The position numbers and the translations under genes are program-made. A stretch of DNA of 64,000 bases. Origin: Pseudomonas lundensis. Its GTDB lineage: Bacteria; Pseudomonadota; Gammaproteobacteria; Pseudomonadales; Pseudomonadaceae. Shown piece after piece: positions 32,835 through 43,846 of the stretch; within the stretch, counting starts at the first letter, position 1; every line of letters starts with the position of its first letter. The stretch is from positions 1-64,000 of the forward strand of contig NZ_NQKI01000019.1 of NCBI RefSeq assembly GCF_002269125.1, read 5' to 3'. The notes under the pieces were generated by a model. That model was not told the origin of the DNA, made no database searches, and worked only from the letters and a program-made list of their open reading frames with translations.

Positions 32835-33197
32835 ATAGTTAACCGGTTAGTTCAGGGGAGCGGTTCTCGGGATTGGCCGCAGGATGTGTTTTAAGACCAT
32901 CTTTGGGGCCAAATGTTCAACCTGAATTGCTAAGAGGCCGGCATCATGCCTCAAATTAGCCACTTCCCTGGCGTCAATTCTGTGACAAATATTGAACCGG
33001 ATACAGGCTTTTTGCCAGTAGCGATTATCAGAAATGCGCACTGCGTTTGATAGCGGTACTGGGCTCCATTCATCTGAAACGCCTCATACAAAGTAATTAC
33101 CACGCAAATTGTTTGGAAGATCCAGCTGCAACCCTCACTTAAACCGTGAGAGGGCAGTGCCCGGACTTAAAAGATCAACAGCAGAAGGGGGTCGCAG
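32835..33197. other. Intergenic region between amrZ and phnN
   Basis: About 360 bases holding the divergent promoters of amrZ and phnN. No coding frame with family resemblance; a 64-codon minus-strand frame here looks like chance. Confidence 0.4.
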
Positions 33198-33776
33198 ATG
33201 CCAGGCAACTTGATCTATTTGATGGGGCCTTCTGGCTCGGGCAAAGACAGCCTGATCGAAGCGGCCCGTCATTCTCTGGCCGAGCGGGGTTGTGAGGTGA
33301 TGCGGCGTGTCATCACGCGCTCAGCCGAATCCGTGGGGGAGGACGCGCAGGGTGTTTCAGCCCAAGCGTTTGAGGCGCTCAAAGAGCAGGGCGCCTTTGC
33401 CTTGCACTGGCAGGCGCATGGCCTCAGCTACGGGATTACCACGCTACTGGATGACTACCTGCGCCAGGGTCGCCATGTACTGGTGAACGGTTCGCGCGCG
33501 CATCTGGAGCAGGCCCGTCAGCGCTATCCCGATTTAGTGGCAGTCATGTTGTGTGTGAGCACAGAGGTTTTGCACGAAAGGCTGCTCAAACGGGGCCGCG
33601 AAACGCCTGAGCAAATCCGGCAACGGTTGCAGCGTAATCAGTTATTTCTTGAAGGCATGCCACGCCATGAGGCTGAGGCTATTAAAGTGCTCGATAACTC
33701 CGGCAGCTTGACCGTGGTGGTGCAAGGCTTGCTGGCCTTGATTGATCACGGCGTGGACTACCCGGCCTCAGCGTAA
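33198..33776 (+). CDS. phnN: Ribose 1,5-bisphosphate phosphokinase PhnN
   Basis: Phosphorylates ribose 1,5-bisphosphate to PRPP, the last step that recycles the ribose part of alkylphosphonates broken down by C-P lyase. 192 residues, guanylate-kinase-like fold, Walker A MGPSGSGKDSL (~9-19); TRSAESVGED and NGSRAHLEQARQRYP match PhnN. No other phn gene is in the window, so here it stands alone; it may act in a general PRPP salvage or belong to a phn cluster elsewhere. Its stop overlaps the opposing small membrane gene by 9 bases. Confidence 0.88.
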   Translation: MPGNLIYLMGPSGSGKDSLIEAARHSLAERGCEVMRRVITRSAESVGEDAQGVSAQAFEALKEQGAFALHWQAHGLSYGITTLLDDYLRQGRHVLVNGSRAHLEQARQRYPDLVAVMLCVSTEVLHERLLKRGRETPEQIRQRLQRNQLFLEGMPRHEAEAIKVLDNSGSLTVVVQGLLALIDHGVDYPASA

Positions 33777-33947
33777 TTGCGGGTCGAACTTGATCCGGCG
33801 TCCTACTAGCAACGCCAGCAGCCAACAGCCGAAGAACGTAGCGGCGGCGAACAATGGCACGTCGCCCAGATCCCCATTAGGGATAAATATATCCAGCGCC
33901 AGACTGGCCAGCGCCAACATCAAAAAGCCAAATGCAATTTTGGACAT
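33768..33947 (-). CDS. Small two-helix membrane protein (59 aa)
   Basis: Translates as MSKIAFGFLMLALASLAL, then a short hydrophilic loop (DIFIPNGDLGDV), a second hydrophobic helix (PLFAAATFFGCWLLALLVG) and the tail RRIKFDPQLR. Two membrane segments with a positively charged C-terminus pointing to the cytoplasm. It starts 18 bases after the stop of the 78-aa membrane-anchored protein gene, suggesting a two-gene operon. No function recognised. Confidence 0.65.
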   Translation of the reverse strand: MSKIAFGFLMLALASLALDIFIPNGDLGDVPLFAAATFFGCWLLALLVGRRIKFDPQLR

Positions 33948-33965
33948 GATTCGTTAAAGCTCTCT

Positions 33966-34202
33966 TTAGAAAACCCAGCTGTCGCCCTGAACCGCTTGCG
34001 TCTGCGCAGGGTGCTCGGCGGTCAGGTGAGGTGTGCCGCTTTGATCTGGAGTCATCACCGCCAACTGTGGCAATGGCGAGTGGGGTTTATACGTACCCGC
34101 AATCTCAGCGCTCTGTTGACCAGACGTCTCATCGGGTTGGAATTGAAAAAAGACCAGAACGGCCAGCGCGAGTGCATTCAACAGGATCAGTGTGCTGTTC
34201 AT
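33966..34202 (-). CDS. Single-helix membrane-anchored hypothetical protein
   Basis: About 78 residues from MNSTLILLNALALAVLVFF: one N-terminal membrane helix or uncleaved signal anchor, then a polar, Pro/Gln-rich periplasmic tail ending QGDSWVF. Alternative in-frame starts lie at 34211 and 34223; I prefer 34202 because the helix begins there, but the ribosome-binding site does not decide. Co-directional with the 59-aa gene just downstream. Function unknown. Confidence 0.55.
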   Translation of the reverse strand: MNSTLILLNALALAVLVFFQFQPDETSGQQSAEIAGTYKPHSPLPQLAVMTPDQSGTPHLTAEHPAQTQAVQGDSWVF

Positions 34203-34558
34203 GGCGGTCATCTCTGAGGGCATGGACTTAATACTGTTGTGATTGCAGTCTTCGTGCCAACGCAGGATACCTATAAAAGCCTTGTAAAACAGTCATTTAC
34301 TATCAGTTTTTAAGGTGCGTGAGTTGCAAATTGCAATGAAGCCTTTTTGCTGCAATGCAAATTGCACGATGGCAGGGATGATGCAGTCCTGCACGCTGCT
34401 TTAGCGTGTTTTGCACGCTATCCCGGCGGTTGCCCTGTCTACCGGGCATTAAGGCCCTTACACGTAAAAAGCCAACGGACGACATGACAAATCACGGTAT
34501 CGCCGTTAACATGCTCGCCGACCTGCACACCGCGCCCTGTGCGTGGTACGCGTGATCA
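34203..34558. other. Intergenic region before tRNA-Arg(CCT)
   Basis: About 350 bases, locally A/T-rich, with CAAATTGCA occurring twice (near 34325 and 34357) and other TGCA-containing inverted repeats. No gene seen. It should contain the promoters for the flanking genes. Confidence 0.4.
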
Positions 34559-34635
34559 GTCTCAGTAGCTCAATTGGATAGAGCATCCCCCTCCTAAGGG
34601 GAAGGTTGCAGGTTCGAACCCCGCCTGGGACACCA
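34559..34635 (+). tRNA. tRNA-Arg (CCT)
   Basis: 77 nt, acceptor GTCTCAG / CTGGGAC, anticodon loop CTCCTAA (CCT, reads AGG), encoded CCA. tRNA-Arg(CCT) is a frequent integration site in bacteria, but no integrase or repeated 3' end was found here. Confidence 0.96.
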
Positions 34636-34666
34636 TTTCACGTCATTGCCTTTCAGTCTTTCCCCT

Positions 34667-34954
34667 TCAAATTTTTTCCTCCTGCCCTTCGAGCTCGGCT
34701 TGTTTTAGCCAAGATTCGGTGATGCGGCGTTCCAGTTCTTCAAGGTCCGCCATGCCCAACACGCGTGTGGTGTTCAGGCCGCGTATATACCCCATTAATT
34801 GATTGGCCGCGGTGCGTTGAGCGTCAGGGCATGCATGGCTGTCGTGAAGCACGTCTTCGTACCTCGTCAGGTATTCGGCCACCCGTTCGCGGTATTGCGG
34901 CAGTACCGCGTCACGGATGCGGTCGAAGGTTCGCAGTTTTTGATTGGTATTCAC
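34667..34954 (-). CDS. Hypothetical helical protein (95 aa)
   Basis: 95 residues starting at GTG with AAGGG upstream. Charged and helix-rich (RDAVLPQYRERVAEYLTRYEDVL; EELERRITESWLKQAELEGQEEK), no signal peptide or membrane segment. The 31-base gap to the tRNA 3' end is short. Not recognised. Confidence 0.5.
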   Translation of the reverse strand: MNTNQKLRTFDRIRDAVLPQYRERVAEYLTRYEDVLHDSHACPDAQRTAANQLMGYIRGLNTTRVLGMADLEELERRITESWLKQAELEGQEEKI

Positions 34955-35104
34955 GGTTGACCCTTATTTGAAGAATGGGCTGTTGTTTTTGTTACAACCA
35001 GAATTGAATGTAACCCACCCGTGACCCCGACCGCGATACCTGTGCACGTTTCAGCGGTCGGGCCGCACCGGGCGGCCCTGTTCGCGTTTTAACGTGTCAT
35101 GCCA

Positions 35105-36004
35105 TTACGCAATGGAGGTCCCGCCGGTAATGCCGAAGATCTCACCCGTGATGTAGCTCGACTCCTGACTGGCCAGCAGTACGTAAATCGGCGCGCACTC
35201 GGCCGGTTGTCCTGCTCGGCCGATTGGAGTTTCGGCGCCGAAGGTAGGGATTTTTTCCTGAGGCTGCCCACCGCTGGGTTGCAGCGGTGTCCAGAACGGG
35301 CCGGGTGCCACGGCATTGACGCGAATGCCCTGGCCGATCACCTGTTTGGCCAGCGCTTTGGTAAACGCCGCAATTGCTGATTTGGTCGGCGCGTAGTCGA
35401 GCAACGTTTCCGACGGCTGATAGGCCTGAATCGACGTCGTGTTAACGATGGTGGCACCGGCCGGCAAGTGCGGCAGCGCGGCTTTGCACAGCCAGAACAG
35501 TGCGTAGACGTTGGTTCTGAAGGTTGCGTCAAACTGCTGGGTGGTCAGGTCGGCAATGGCTTTTTGCGCAGTTTGTTTACCTGCGACGTTCACCAGAATA
35601 TCCAGCCCGCCCAAGCCTTTGACAGCCTGGCTCACCAGCTCCAGGCAAAACGCTTCTTGGGACAAGTCGCCAGGTATGCAAATGGCCTTGCGACCTTCGG
35701 CCTCGATCAACGCGACCACGTCCCGGGCGTCCGCTTCTTCCTCGGGCAAATAGTTCAGCACGATGTCCGCGCCTTCGCGGGCGTAGGCAATAGCTACGGC
35801 GCGGCCGATACCCGAGTCAGCCCCGGTAATCAGCGCCTTGCGGCCCGCCAACCGTCCAAAACCTTTGTACGACGTTTCGCCATGGTCGGCGTGGGGCTGT
35901 AATTTGTGCACTGAACCGGGAGCCGGTTGCGGTTGTTCGGGGAAGCCCGGCTGAGGGTATTGCGTCACCGGGTTCTGCATTGCGTACTGGTTTTCGGTCG
36001 TCAT
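35105..36004 (-). CDS. SDR-family oxidoreductase (YghA type)
   Basis: 299 residues, NAD(P)-dependent short-chain dehydrogenase of the extended group with a Pro/Gln-rich N-terminal tail ([20 protein letters not shown]). Rossmann motif [21 protein letters not shown] and active-site Ser-Tyr-Lys with YAPTK. E. coli YghA and Bacillus general-stress SDRs share this layout. Substrate unknown; not obviously part of the fucose operon, which ends 120 bases upstream. The start at 36004 has GGAG; an in-frame upstream start would add [14 protein letters not shown], which I consider unlikely. Confidence 0.8.
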   Translation of the reverse strand: MTTENQYAMQNPVTQYPQPGFPEQPQPAPGSVHKLQPHADHGETSYKGFGRLAGRKALITGADSGIGRAVAIAYAREGADIVLNYLPEEEADARDVVALIEAEGRKAICIPGDLSQEAFCLELVSQAVKGLGGLDILVNVAGKQTAQKAIADLTTQQFDATFRTNVYALFWLCKAALPHLPAGATIVNTTSIQAYQPSETLLDYAPTKSAIAAFTKALAKQVIGQGIRVNAVAPGPFWTPLQPSGGQPQEKIPTFGAETPIGRAGQPAECAPIYVLLASQESSYITGEIFGITGGTSIA

Positions 36005-36124
36005 GTGGGCTGCTCCAGCTCCGATTGAAAGTACAAGCGCTGTTGCGCCTCTCAAAAAATCGGAGTTGGAGCAGGGTTTGATCGTTCAATCGGATTTTCA
36101 GGCGTCTGTCCCCCGTGCTGGTAT

Positions 36125-37432
36125 TCAGCGGGTGGCTGCGGGCACCCCCTGTTGCGCTGACCCAGTGCTGGTCTTGCTGGTGCGTAAGAGCATCAGTGCG
36201 CCCAGTAAGGCCGTCCCGGCCAGGAAGTACATGCCCGCATGGGGGTTGTCGAAGTGCTGCTCCACAAACGTTTTCACGGTCGGTGCCAGAAAGCCGCCCA
36301 GATTGCCCAGCGCGCCGATCACCGCAATGCCACTGGCAGCCGCTGCGCCGCTCAGCAGTCGGGTTGGCAGGGTCCAGAACAGCGGTTGCACGGTGATAAA
36401 GCCCGACGCAGCCAGGCAAAACGCCAGGATCACCAGCGGCAGGCTGGCGCTGAGCGTCGAACCCACCATGCCCAGCGCTGCTAGCCCCAACATCCAGGCG
36501 GCATAGCGGGTTTGCTGGCCTTTGCGGTCGGCACGTCGTGTCACCGCGTACAGCATGCACACTGTGGCAATCCACGGAATGGAGGTTAGCGCGCCCACCT
36601 GCAGCCCGATCCCGGTGCCCAGCAGCTCGGCAATTCGCGTCGGCAGGTAAAACAGGACGCCGTACACACTGACCTGAATCGTGAAGTAGATCAGCGTGAA
36701 ATACAGCACGGCAGGGTTGATCAGGGCGGCGCGCCAGGATGAAGGGCCTTGATTGGCTTTTTGCCGCTGTTCTGTCTCCAGTGCTTGCTCAATCGCGGCT
36801 TTTTCCTCGATGTTCAACCACTTCGCATCACGTGGACGGTCATTGAGGTAGAAGAACGCAATCACCCCGATCACGGATGCAGCCAATCCTTCTGTCACAA
36901 ACATCCATTGCCAGCCGGTCAGCCCAAACTGGCTGCTCTCCAGCAACCAGCCCGAGACCGGGCCGCCGATCATCAGCGAAAGCGGTACGCCGAAGTAGTA
37001 AATGCCATACGCCGAACCGCGCTGGTTTTGCGGGAACCAGTAGGTCAAATACAACACCACCCCCGGCGACAGACCTGCCTCAGCCACACCCAGCAAGAAA
37101 CGCAGGATGTAGAAGCTGGTTTCGTCATGAGCAAACATCATGGCCGCGGAGACAAGCCCCCACGTGACCATGATCCGGCTCAACCAGACGCGGGCGCCGA
37201 TCTTGTGCAGCATCAAGTTGCTGGGGACTTCAAACACCGCATAACCGATAAAGAAAATCCCGGCCCCCAGTGCAAATGCTGCGTTGCTCAGGCCGGTGTC
37301 GGCCTGGAAGGCATGTTTGGCGAACCCGATATTGGAGCGGTCAATGATGGCCATGGCGAACATCAGCGCCACGAACGGCAGGATGCGCCAGCGGATCTTG
37401 CTCAAGGCTTGTTTCAAGGCGGGATTGGACAT
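36125..37432 (-). CDS. MFS transporter, anion:cation symporter family (sugar-acid type)
   Basis: 435 residues, 12 membrane segments. The start MSNPALKQALSKIRWRILPFVALMF with DRSNIGFAKHAF and GVAEAGLSPGVVLYLTYWFP is typical of the ACS family (glucarate, galactonate, tartrate and rhamnonate transporters). It is the last gene of the fucose cluster, 46 bases after fucP. As the ACS family carries carboxylates, it may import L-fuconate or a related sugar acid feeding the same enzymes. A CA motif lies 16 bases before its start. Confidence 0.85.
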   Translation of the reverse strand: MSNPALKQALSKIRWRILPFVALMFAMAIIDRSNIGFAKHAFQADTGLSNAAFALGAGIFFIGYAVFEVPSNLMLHKIGARVWLSRIMVTWGLVSAAMMFAHDETSFYILRFLLGVAEAGLSPGVVLYLTYWFPQNQRGSAYGIYYFGVPLSLMIGGPVSGWLLESSQFGLTGWQWMFVTEGLAASVIGVIAFFYLNDRPRDAKWLNIEEKAAIEQALETEQRQKANQGPSSWRAALINPAVLYFTLIYFTIQVSVYGVLFYLPTRIAELLGTGIGLQVGALTSIPWIATVCMLYAVTRRADRKGQQTRYAAWMLGLAALGMVGSTLSASLPLVILAFCLAASGFITVQPLFWTLPTRLLSGAAAASGIAVIGALGNLGGFLAPTVKTFVEQHFDNPHAGMYFLAGTALLGALMLLRTSKTSTGSAQQGVPAATR

Positions 37433-37447
37433 GCAGAACTCCGGTTA

Positions 37448-37455
37448 TTGTTTTT
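37448..37455 (-). promoter_or_regulatory. Hfq/Crc-type CA motif, ACS-family MFS gene
   Basis: AAAAACAA (AAnAAnAA) on the mRNA just upstream of the ribosome-binding site. Confidence 0.5.
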
Positions 37456-37478
37456 GTGGAGTGCAACAACATCGGGTG

Positions 37479-38714
37479 TCAGTGGGGCTGCGGGCTACGC
37501 AATGCACGGCGGGCGTAGGCCGCGACAATCAAAAAACACCCCATCGGCAGTAGATACGCCAGTGCGGTTGAAGAGTGGTCGGCCACCAGCCCCATCACGT
37601 AGGGCAGCAACGCGCCGCCGACAATGGACATGATCATGAACGAGCTGCCGCGCTTGGTGTGCGAACCAAGGTTTTTCACGCCCATGGCAAACAAGGTCGG
37701 AAACATGATCGACATAAAGAAGAACGTGGCCACCAGTGCGATCACCGACACGCCTTCCAGGCCGCTGACCACCACCGCGCACAGCGCGGTATTAATCAAT
37801 GCATAGATCAGCAGCAGGCGCTGGGCATTGATCCGGCCCATTAGCCAAGTACTGAAGAAACGCCCGAACATGAAACTGAGCATTGCCACTGACAGCAGGT
37901 AGGCGGCTTGCTGACTACTCATCTGCGCCCAATGCTCCGTGACGTAGTTGATGAAGAATGCCCCGACCCCGACCTGCGCGCCGACATAAAAAAATTGAGT
38001 GATGACCCCGGTGACGAATTCGCGATGCTGCCACAGGGTTTTGTCACTGCGTTGTTGCACGGCGTTTTCCTGTTCGCGCAAATCCGGCAGCGGGGTGCGG
38101 CCGATCAGCAGCGCGACCAGCAATACCAGGCCGGCGATCACCAGGTATGTCATCTGCAGCGATTGGGTGGATTCGAGATGGCTGGCACCGCCGAAGAACA
38201 GCGCGCCGCCAATCAGCGGGCCAAAAAACTGGCCCAGCCCGTTGAATGACTGCGCCAGATTCAAGCGCCGCTCGGCGCCTTCGGGTGCACCCAATACGGT
38301 GGCGTAGGGGTTGGCGGCTGTTTCAAGGCAGCCAAGTCCGCATGCGATCACGAACAGGGCAAACAGAAAAAACGGGAAACTCTGCGCCGATGCGGCGGGC
38401 ATGAACAGCAACGCGCCGATGGCATACAGGCACAGGCCGAGAAGAATTCCCGCCTTGTAACCGTATTTATCCATCAAAAAACCGGCGGGCAGGGCGATTA
38501 GAAAGTACGCGCCGAAATAGGCGCTCTGCAGCAGCCCGGACTGCGCCTTGCTGACGTGCAGCGTGTCCTGAAAGTGCTTGTTCAACACATCCAGTAAGCC
38601 GTAGGACAGGCCCCACAAAAAGAACAGGCACGTCACCAGTATCAGTGCCCGGCGATAGGAAGAAACCGCCGCCAGACGGGGCGACGCTGCAACGGTGGAA
38701 TGCTTGAGTGACAT
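37479..38714 (-). CDS. fucP: L-fucose:proton symporter
   Basis: 411 residues, 12 membrane segments, FGHS-type MFS family. FFLWGLSYGLLDVLNKHFQDTL near residues 33-54 and LPAGFLMDKYGYKAGILLGL match FucP-like permeases; CGLGCLETAANPYATVLG is the family signature. It imports L-fucose (perhaps L-galactose or D-arabinose) for the intracellular dehydrogenase encoded in the same operon. A CA motif lies 18 bases before the start codon. Confidence 0.88.
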   Translation of the reverse strand: MSLKHSTVAASPRLAAVSSYRRALILVTCLFFLWGLSYGLLDVLNKHFQDTLHVSKAQSGLLQSAYFGAYFLIALPAGFLMDKYGYKAGILLGLCLYAIGALLFMPAASAQSFPFFLFALFVIACGLGCLETAANPYATVLGAPEGAERRLNLAQSFNGLGQFFGPLIGGALFFGGASHLESTQSLQMTYLVIAGLVLLVALLIGRTPLPDLREQENAVQQRSDKTLWQHREFVTGVITQFFYVGAQVGVGAFFINYVTEHWAQMSSQQAAYLLSVAMLSFMFGRFFSTWLMGRINAQRLLLIYALINTALCAVVVSGLEGVSVIALVATFFFMSIMFPTLFAMGVKNLGSHTKRGSSFMIMSIVGGALLPYVMGLVADHSSTALAYLLPMGCFLIVAAYARRALRSPQPH

Positions 38715-38731
38715 AACGCATCTCCTGCTTA

Positions 38732-38739
38732 TTGTTGTT
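38732..38739 (-). promoter_or_regulatory. Hfq/Crc-type CA motif, fucP
   Basis: AACAACAA on the mRNA, just upstream of the GCAGGAG ribosome-binding site. Confidence 0.6.
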
Positions 38740-38759
38740 GTGATGTCGTTGCCTTGTGT

Positions 38760-40761
<2,002 letters not shown>

Positions 40762-40763
40762 TG

Positions 40764-40771
40764 TTGTTGTT
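40764..40771 (-). promoter_or_regulatory. Hfq/Crc-type CA motif, fuconolactonase gene
   Basis: AACAACAA lies between the Shine-Dalgarno GGAG and the ATG, where Hfq/Crc binding would directly block initiation. Confidence 0.6.
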
Positions 40772-40797
40772 GTACTCCGTCCGCTGATGACTGTGGT

Positions 40798-42075
40798 TCA
40801 ACCCCGGTAGCGATAGTGCTCGCGGGAGGCGGCCTTCATCTGAATCGAAAACCCCGGTGCCTGCGGCGGCATATACGCCGCATCGCGGATTACACAGGGG
40901 TCTTCGAAGTGTTCATGCAGGTGATCGACAAACTCCACCACCCGCCCTTCGTGGGTGCCTGCGATACACAGGTAATCAATCATCGACAAGTGCTGCACGT
41001 ATTCGCACAGCCCAACTCCGCCCGCGTGCGGGCACACCGGCAAGTCGTACTTGGCTGCCATCAGCATCACTGCCAGCACTTCGTTAACCCCGCCCAGTCG
41101 GCAGGCATCGATCTGCACCACGTCGATGGCTTCGCGCATGATCAATTGCTTGAATACGATGCGGTTCTGGCACATCTCGCCGGTGGCCACTTTGACCGGG
41201 GCGACGCCCAGGCGAATTTTTCGATGACCTTCGACGTCGTCCGGGCTGGTGGGTTCTTCAATAAACCACGGATTGGCGAAGGACAATTCGCGCACCCAGT
41301 CAATGGCAGTGTCGACTTCCCACACCTGGTTGGCATCAATCATCAACTTGCGATCCGGCCCCAATACCTCGCGGGCGATGCGCACGCGTCGGATGTCATC
41401 TTGCACGTCATGCCCGACTTTTAATTTGACGTGGGAAAACCCTGCGTCCACCGCTTCTTGGCACAGGCGCCGCAGCTTGTCGTCGGCGTAACCCAGCCAG
41501 CCGGCTGAGGTGGTGTAGCAGGGGTAGCCGTGGGCCTGGAGCAGTGCCATGCGATCGGCCTTACCCTCGGCGCGCTCGCGCAGCAGGTTCAGGGCCTCGT
41601 CAGGGGTAATGCAATCGGTGAGGTAGCGAAAGTCGATGCAGCGCACCAGTTGCTCGGGGCTCATGTCGGCTACCAGGCGCCACACCGGTTTGCCTTCAGC
41701 CTTGGCCCACAAATCCCACGCGGCGTTGACCACGGCGCCGGTGGCCAAGTGGATGGCGCCCTTGTCCGGGCCGATCCAGCGCAGTTGGCTGTCGCTGGTG
41801 ACATGGCGCCAGAAACGGCCCATGTCCTCGGCGATCCAGTCCAGCTTCAACCCCACCAGCAGGCCCGCCAGCGCCTTGATCGAGGCACAGCAGATTTCAT
41901 TGCCGCGGCCGATGGTAAACGTCAGCCCGTGGCCTTCAAGCCCGGGGGTGTCGGTTTCGAGGATGACATAGGCCGCGGAATAATCCGGGTCGGGGTTCAT
42001 CGCATCGGAGCCGTCCAGCGATTGTGAAGTGGGGAAGCGAATGTCTTCAACCCGTACGGCGGTAATGGTGGTCAT
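40798..42075 (-). CDS. fucD: L-fuconate dehydratase (enolase superfamily)
   Basis: Dehydrates L-fuconate to 2-keto-3-deoxy-L-fuconate. 425 residues, mandelate-racemase-type enolase-superfamily enzyme: base lysines in HVKLKVG (~residue 216-220), metal ligands in MIDANQVW, FIEEPTSPDD and VATGEMCQN, and the His of CPHAGGVGLCEYVQH. SLDGSDAMNPDPDYSAAYV near the start is typical of FucD. Spaced 36 bases upstream of the lactonase gene. Confidence 0.93.
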   Translation of the reverse strand: MTTITAVRVEDIRFPTSQSLDGSDAMNPDPDYSAAYVILETDTPGLEGHGLTFTIGRGNEICCASIKALAGLLVGLKLDWIAEDMGRFWRHVTSDSQLRWIGPDKGAIHLATGAVVNAAWDLWAKAEGKPVWRLVADMSPEQLVRCIDFRYLTDCITPDEALNLLRERAEGKADRMALLQAHGYPCYTTSAGWLGYADDKLRRLCQEAVDAGFSHVKLKVGHDVQDDIRRVRIAREVLGPDRKLMIDANQVWEVDTAIDWVRELSFANPWFIEEPTSPDDVEGHRKIRLGVAPVKVATGEMCQNRIVFKQLIMREAIDVVQIDACRLGGVNEVLAVMLMAAKYDLPVCPHAGGVGLCEYVQHLSMIDYLCIAGTHEGRVVEFVDHLHEHFEDPCVIRDAAYMPPQAPGFSIQMKAASREHYRYRG

Positions 42076-42089
42076 GGCGCAACTCCCTG

Positions 42090-42938
42090 TCAGTCGGCAT
42101 TTACCGTGCGTTGGTTTTGTTCACCGAGGCCACTGATGCCCAGGCGGATCTGCTGGCCGGCGCGCAGGTACACGGGCTCGGGTTTGATGCCCAGCCCGAC
42201 GCCGGGCGGGGTGCCGGTGGAAATCACATCGCCGGGTTGCAGGCTCATGAATTGGCTCAGGTAGCTGATGATTCTCGGGATCTGAAAAATCATCGTCCGT
42301 GTATTGCCGTTTTGATAACGCTTGCCGTCCACTTCCAGCCACAGGTCAAGTTGGTGCGGGTCGGGGATTTCATCACGGGTCACCAGCCACGGGCCGAGTG
42401 GACCGAACGTGTCGCACCCTTTGCCCTTGTCCCAGGTGCCGCCCAGCTCCAGCTGGAACTCACGCTCGGACACATCGTTGATGACGCAATACCCGGCCAC
42501 ATGCTCCAGCGCGTCGGCTTCGCTGATGTAACGGCCGCCTTTGCCGATGACCACGCCCAGTTCCACCTCCCAGTCGGTCTTGCGCGAATGGCGCGGGATT
42601 TCAATGTCATCGTTGGGGCCGACAATAGCGCTGGTCCATTTGCCGAACACCACGGGCTCGGCCGGAATCGGTGCGCCGGTTTCGGCAGCGTGATCGGCGT
42701 AATTGAGACCAATACAAATGAATTTTCCGACCTGACCGACGCACGCACCCAGGCGCGGCGAGCCCGCAACGCGGGGCAGCGAGGTGGGGTCGATGTCCCG
42801 CAGGCGGTTCAGGCTGTCGGGGCTCAAGGTTTGGCCGGCAATGTCCGTGACTACCGCAGACAAATCCCGCAGCTCACCGTTGTCATCCAGCAATGCAGGA
42901 CGTTCCTGGCCTTTTTCGCCATAGCGCAGCAGTTTCAT
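42090..42938 (-). CDS. 2,4-diketo-3-deoxy-L-fuconate hydrolase (FAH family)
   Basis: Final step: cleaves 2,4-diketo-3-deoxy-L-fuconate to pyruvate and L-lactate. 282 residues, fumarylacetoacetate-hydrolase fold. FICIGLNYADHAAETG, the metal-binding region DWEVELGVVIGKGG and TGTPPGVGLG are the family marks. Its pairing with a 3-deoxy-keto-acid SDR and FucD identifies the non-aldolase branch also known from Xanthomonas and Herbaspirillum sugar clusters. Confidence 0.9.
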   Translation of the reverse strand: MKLLRYGEKGQERPALLDDNGELRDLSAVVTDIAGQTLSPDSLNRLRDIDPTSLPRVAGSPRLGACVGQVGKFICIGLNYADHAAETGAPIPAEPVVFGKWTSAIVGPNDDIEIPRHSRKTDWEVELGVVIGKGGRYISEADALEHVAGYCVINDVSEREFQLELGGTWDKGKGCDTFGPLGPWLVTRDEIPDPHQLDLWLEVDGKRYQNGNTRTMIFQIPRIISYLSQFMSLQPGDVISTGTPPGVGLGIKPEPVYLRAGQQIRLGISGLGEQNQRTVNAD

Positions 42939-42976
42939 AAAAGCTCCTTGAAAGGAAAGGGGGGTGCAGCGGGGGG

Positions 42977-43717
42977 CTAGTTGCTCCAGCCGCCATCAAT
43001 GATTTGCGTTGTGCCGGTGGTGAAACCGCTGGCGCTCGACCCGAGGTACAACGCCAGTTGCGCGATTTCTTGCGCCGAACCGATGCGGCCCATGGGCTGG
43101 CGGCTGACAAACGCGGTGTACACCTCGTCTTCGCTGCGGTGTTCGCGCAGGGCCTGTTCAGTGATGCGCTGGCGCAGGGAAGGGGAGTCCACCGTGCCAG
43201 GGCAAATGGCGTTGCAGCGAATGTTCTGGCTGACGAAGTCGGCCGCTACGGCCCGGGTCAAGCCAATCACTGCCCCTTTGCTGGCGCAGTAGGCGAAGCG
43301 GTTGGGCACGCCTTTGATGCTGGACGCCACCGAGGCCATGTTGATGATCGACCCCCCGCCGTGTGTCAGCATCGCCGGGAGAAAGGCGCGGATCATGCGG
43401 TACATGGCCGTGACGTTCAGGTCGAGGGCGAAGGCCCAGTCCTTTTCGTTGCAGTCGAGGATGTTGCCGCTGTGCACCACGCCCGCGCAGTTAAACAGCA
43501 CGTCCAGCGGTCCCAGCTCGGCGGCGAGGCGTTCAATGGCGTGTGGGTCGGTGACGTCGAGCAGGTGTGTGCGCGCGCCTTTCAGCGTGTCGAGGGCGTC
43601 GGCATTAATGTCGGCGGCGAAGACCTCGGCGCCAGCGGCGAGGTAGGCCTGCACACTGGCCAGGCCGATACCCTGGGCTGCTGCCGTGATGAGGACGCGT
43701 TTGCCGGAAAGATCCAT
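42977..43717 (-). CDS. 2-keto-3-deoxy-L-fuconate 4-dehydrogenase (SDR family)
   Basis: Oxidises 2-keto-3-deoxy-L-fuconate to the 2,4-diketo compound with NAD. 246 residues: nucleotide-binding VLITAAAQGIGLAS, LFNCAGVVHSG, SVASSIKG and the YCASK Tyr-Lys pair. First gene of the fucose operon, facing the GntR-type regulator. The start at 43717 (MDLSGKRVLIT) has GGAG; the open frame extends upstream through the operator region, which is not credible coding. Confidence 0.89.
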   Translation of the reverse strand: MDLSGKRVLITAAAQGIGLASVQAYLAAGAEVFAADINADALDTLKGARTHLLDVTDPHAIERLAAELGPLDVLFNCAGVVHSGNILDCNEKDWAFALDLNVTAMYRMIRAFLPAMLTHGGGSIINMASVASSIKGVPNRFAYCASKGAVIGLTRAVAADFVSQNIRCNAICPGTVDSPSLRQRITEQALREHRSEDEVYTAFVSRQPMGRIGSAQEIAQLALYLGSSASGFTTGTTQIIDGGWSN

Positions 43718-43739
43718 GGAAACTCCGTAACTCTGTTCA

Positions 43740-43750
43740 TTATTGTTATT
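43740..43750 (-). promoter_or_regulatory. Hfq/Crc-type CA motif at the start of the fucose operon
   Basis: The mRNA reads AATAACAATAA, giving two overlapping AAnAAnAA matches just upstream of the first gene's ribosome-binding site. Confidence 0.5.
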
Positions 43751-43756
43751 TGGTCC

Positions 43757-43771
43757 AATGGTCAGGCCATT
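43757..43771. promoter_or_regulatory. Operator-like palindrome, copy 1
   Basis: AATGGTCAGGCCATT, an inverted repeat AATGG-N5-CCATT, close to the fucose operon start. An identical copy lies 90 bases away on the regulator side. The size and form suit a FadR/GntR-type dimer. Confidence 0.7.
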
Positions 43772-43846
43772 TGGGGCGTAGCAACTGGCAAACCACACAA
43801 GGTTTGGAGCACGCTTTGCGTTATGATCGCACTACGAGATCCATCC

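Noticed and set aside
32847..33041. 64-codon minus-strand frame upstream of amrZ
   Set aside because: No resemblance to any family and placed in the amrZ promoter region.
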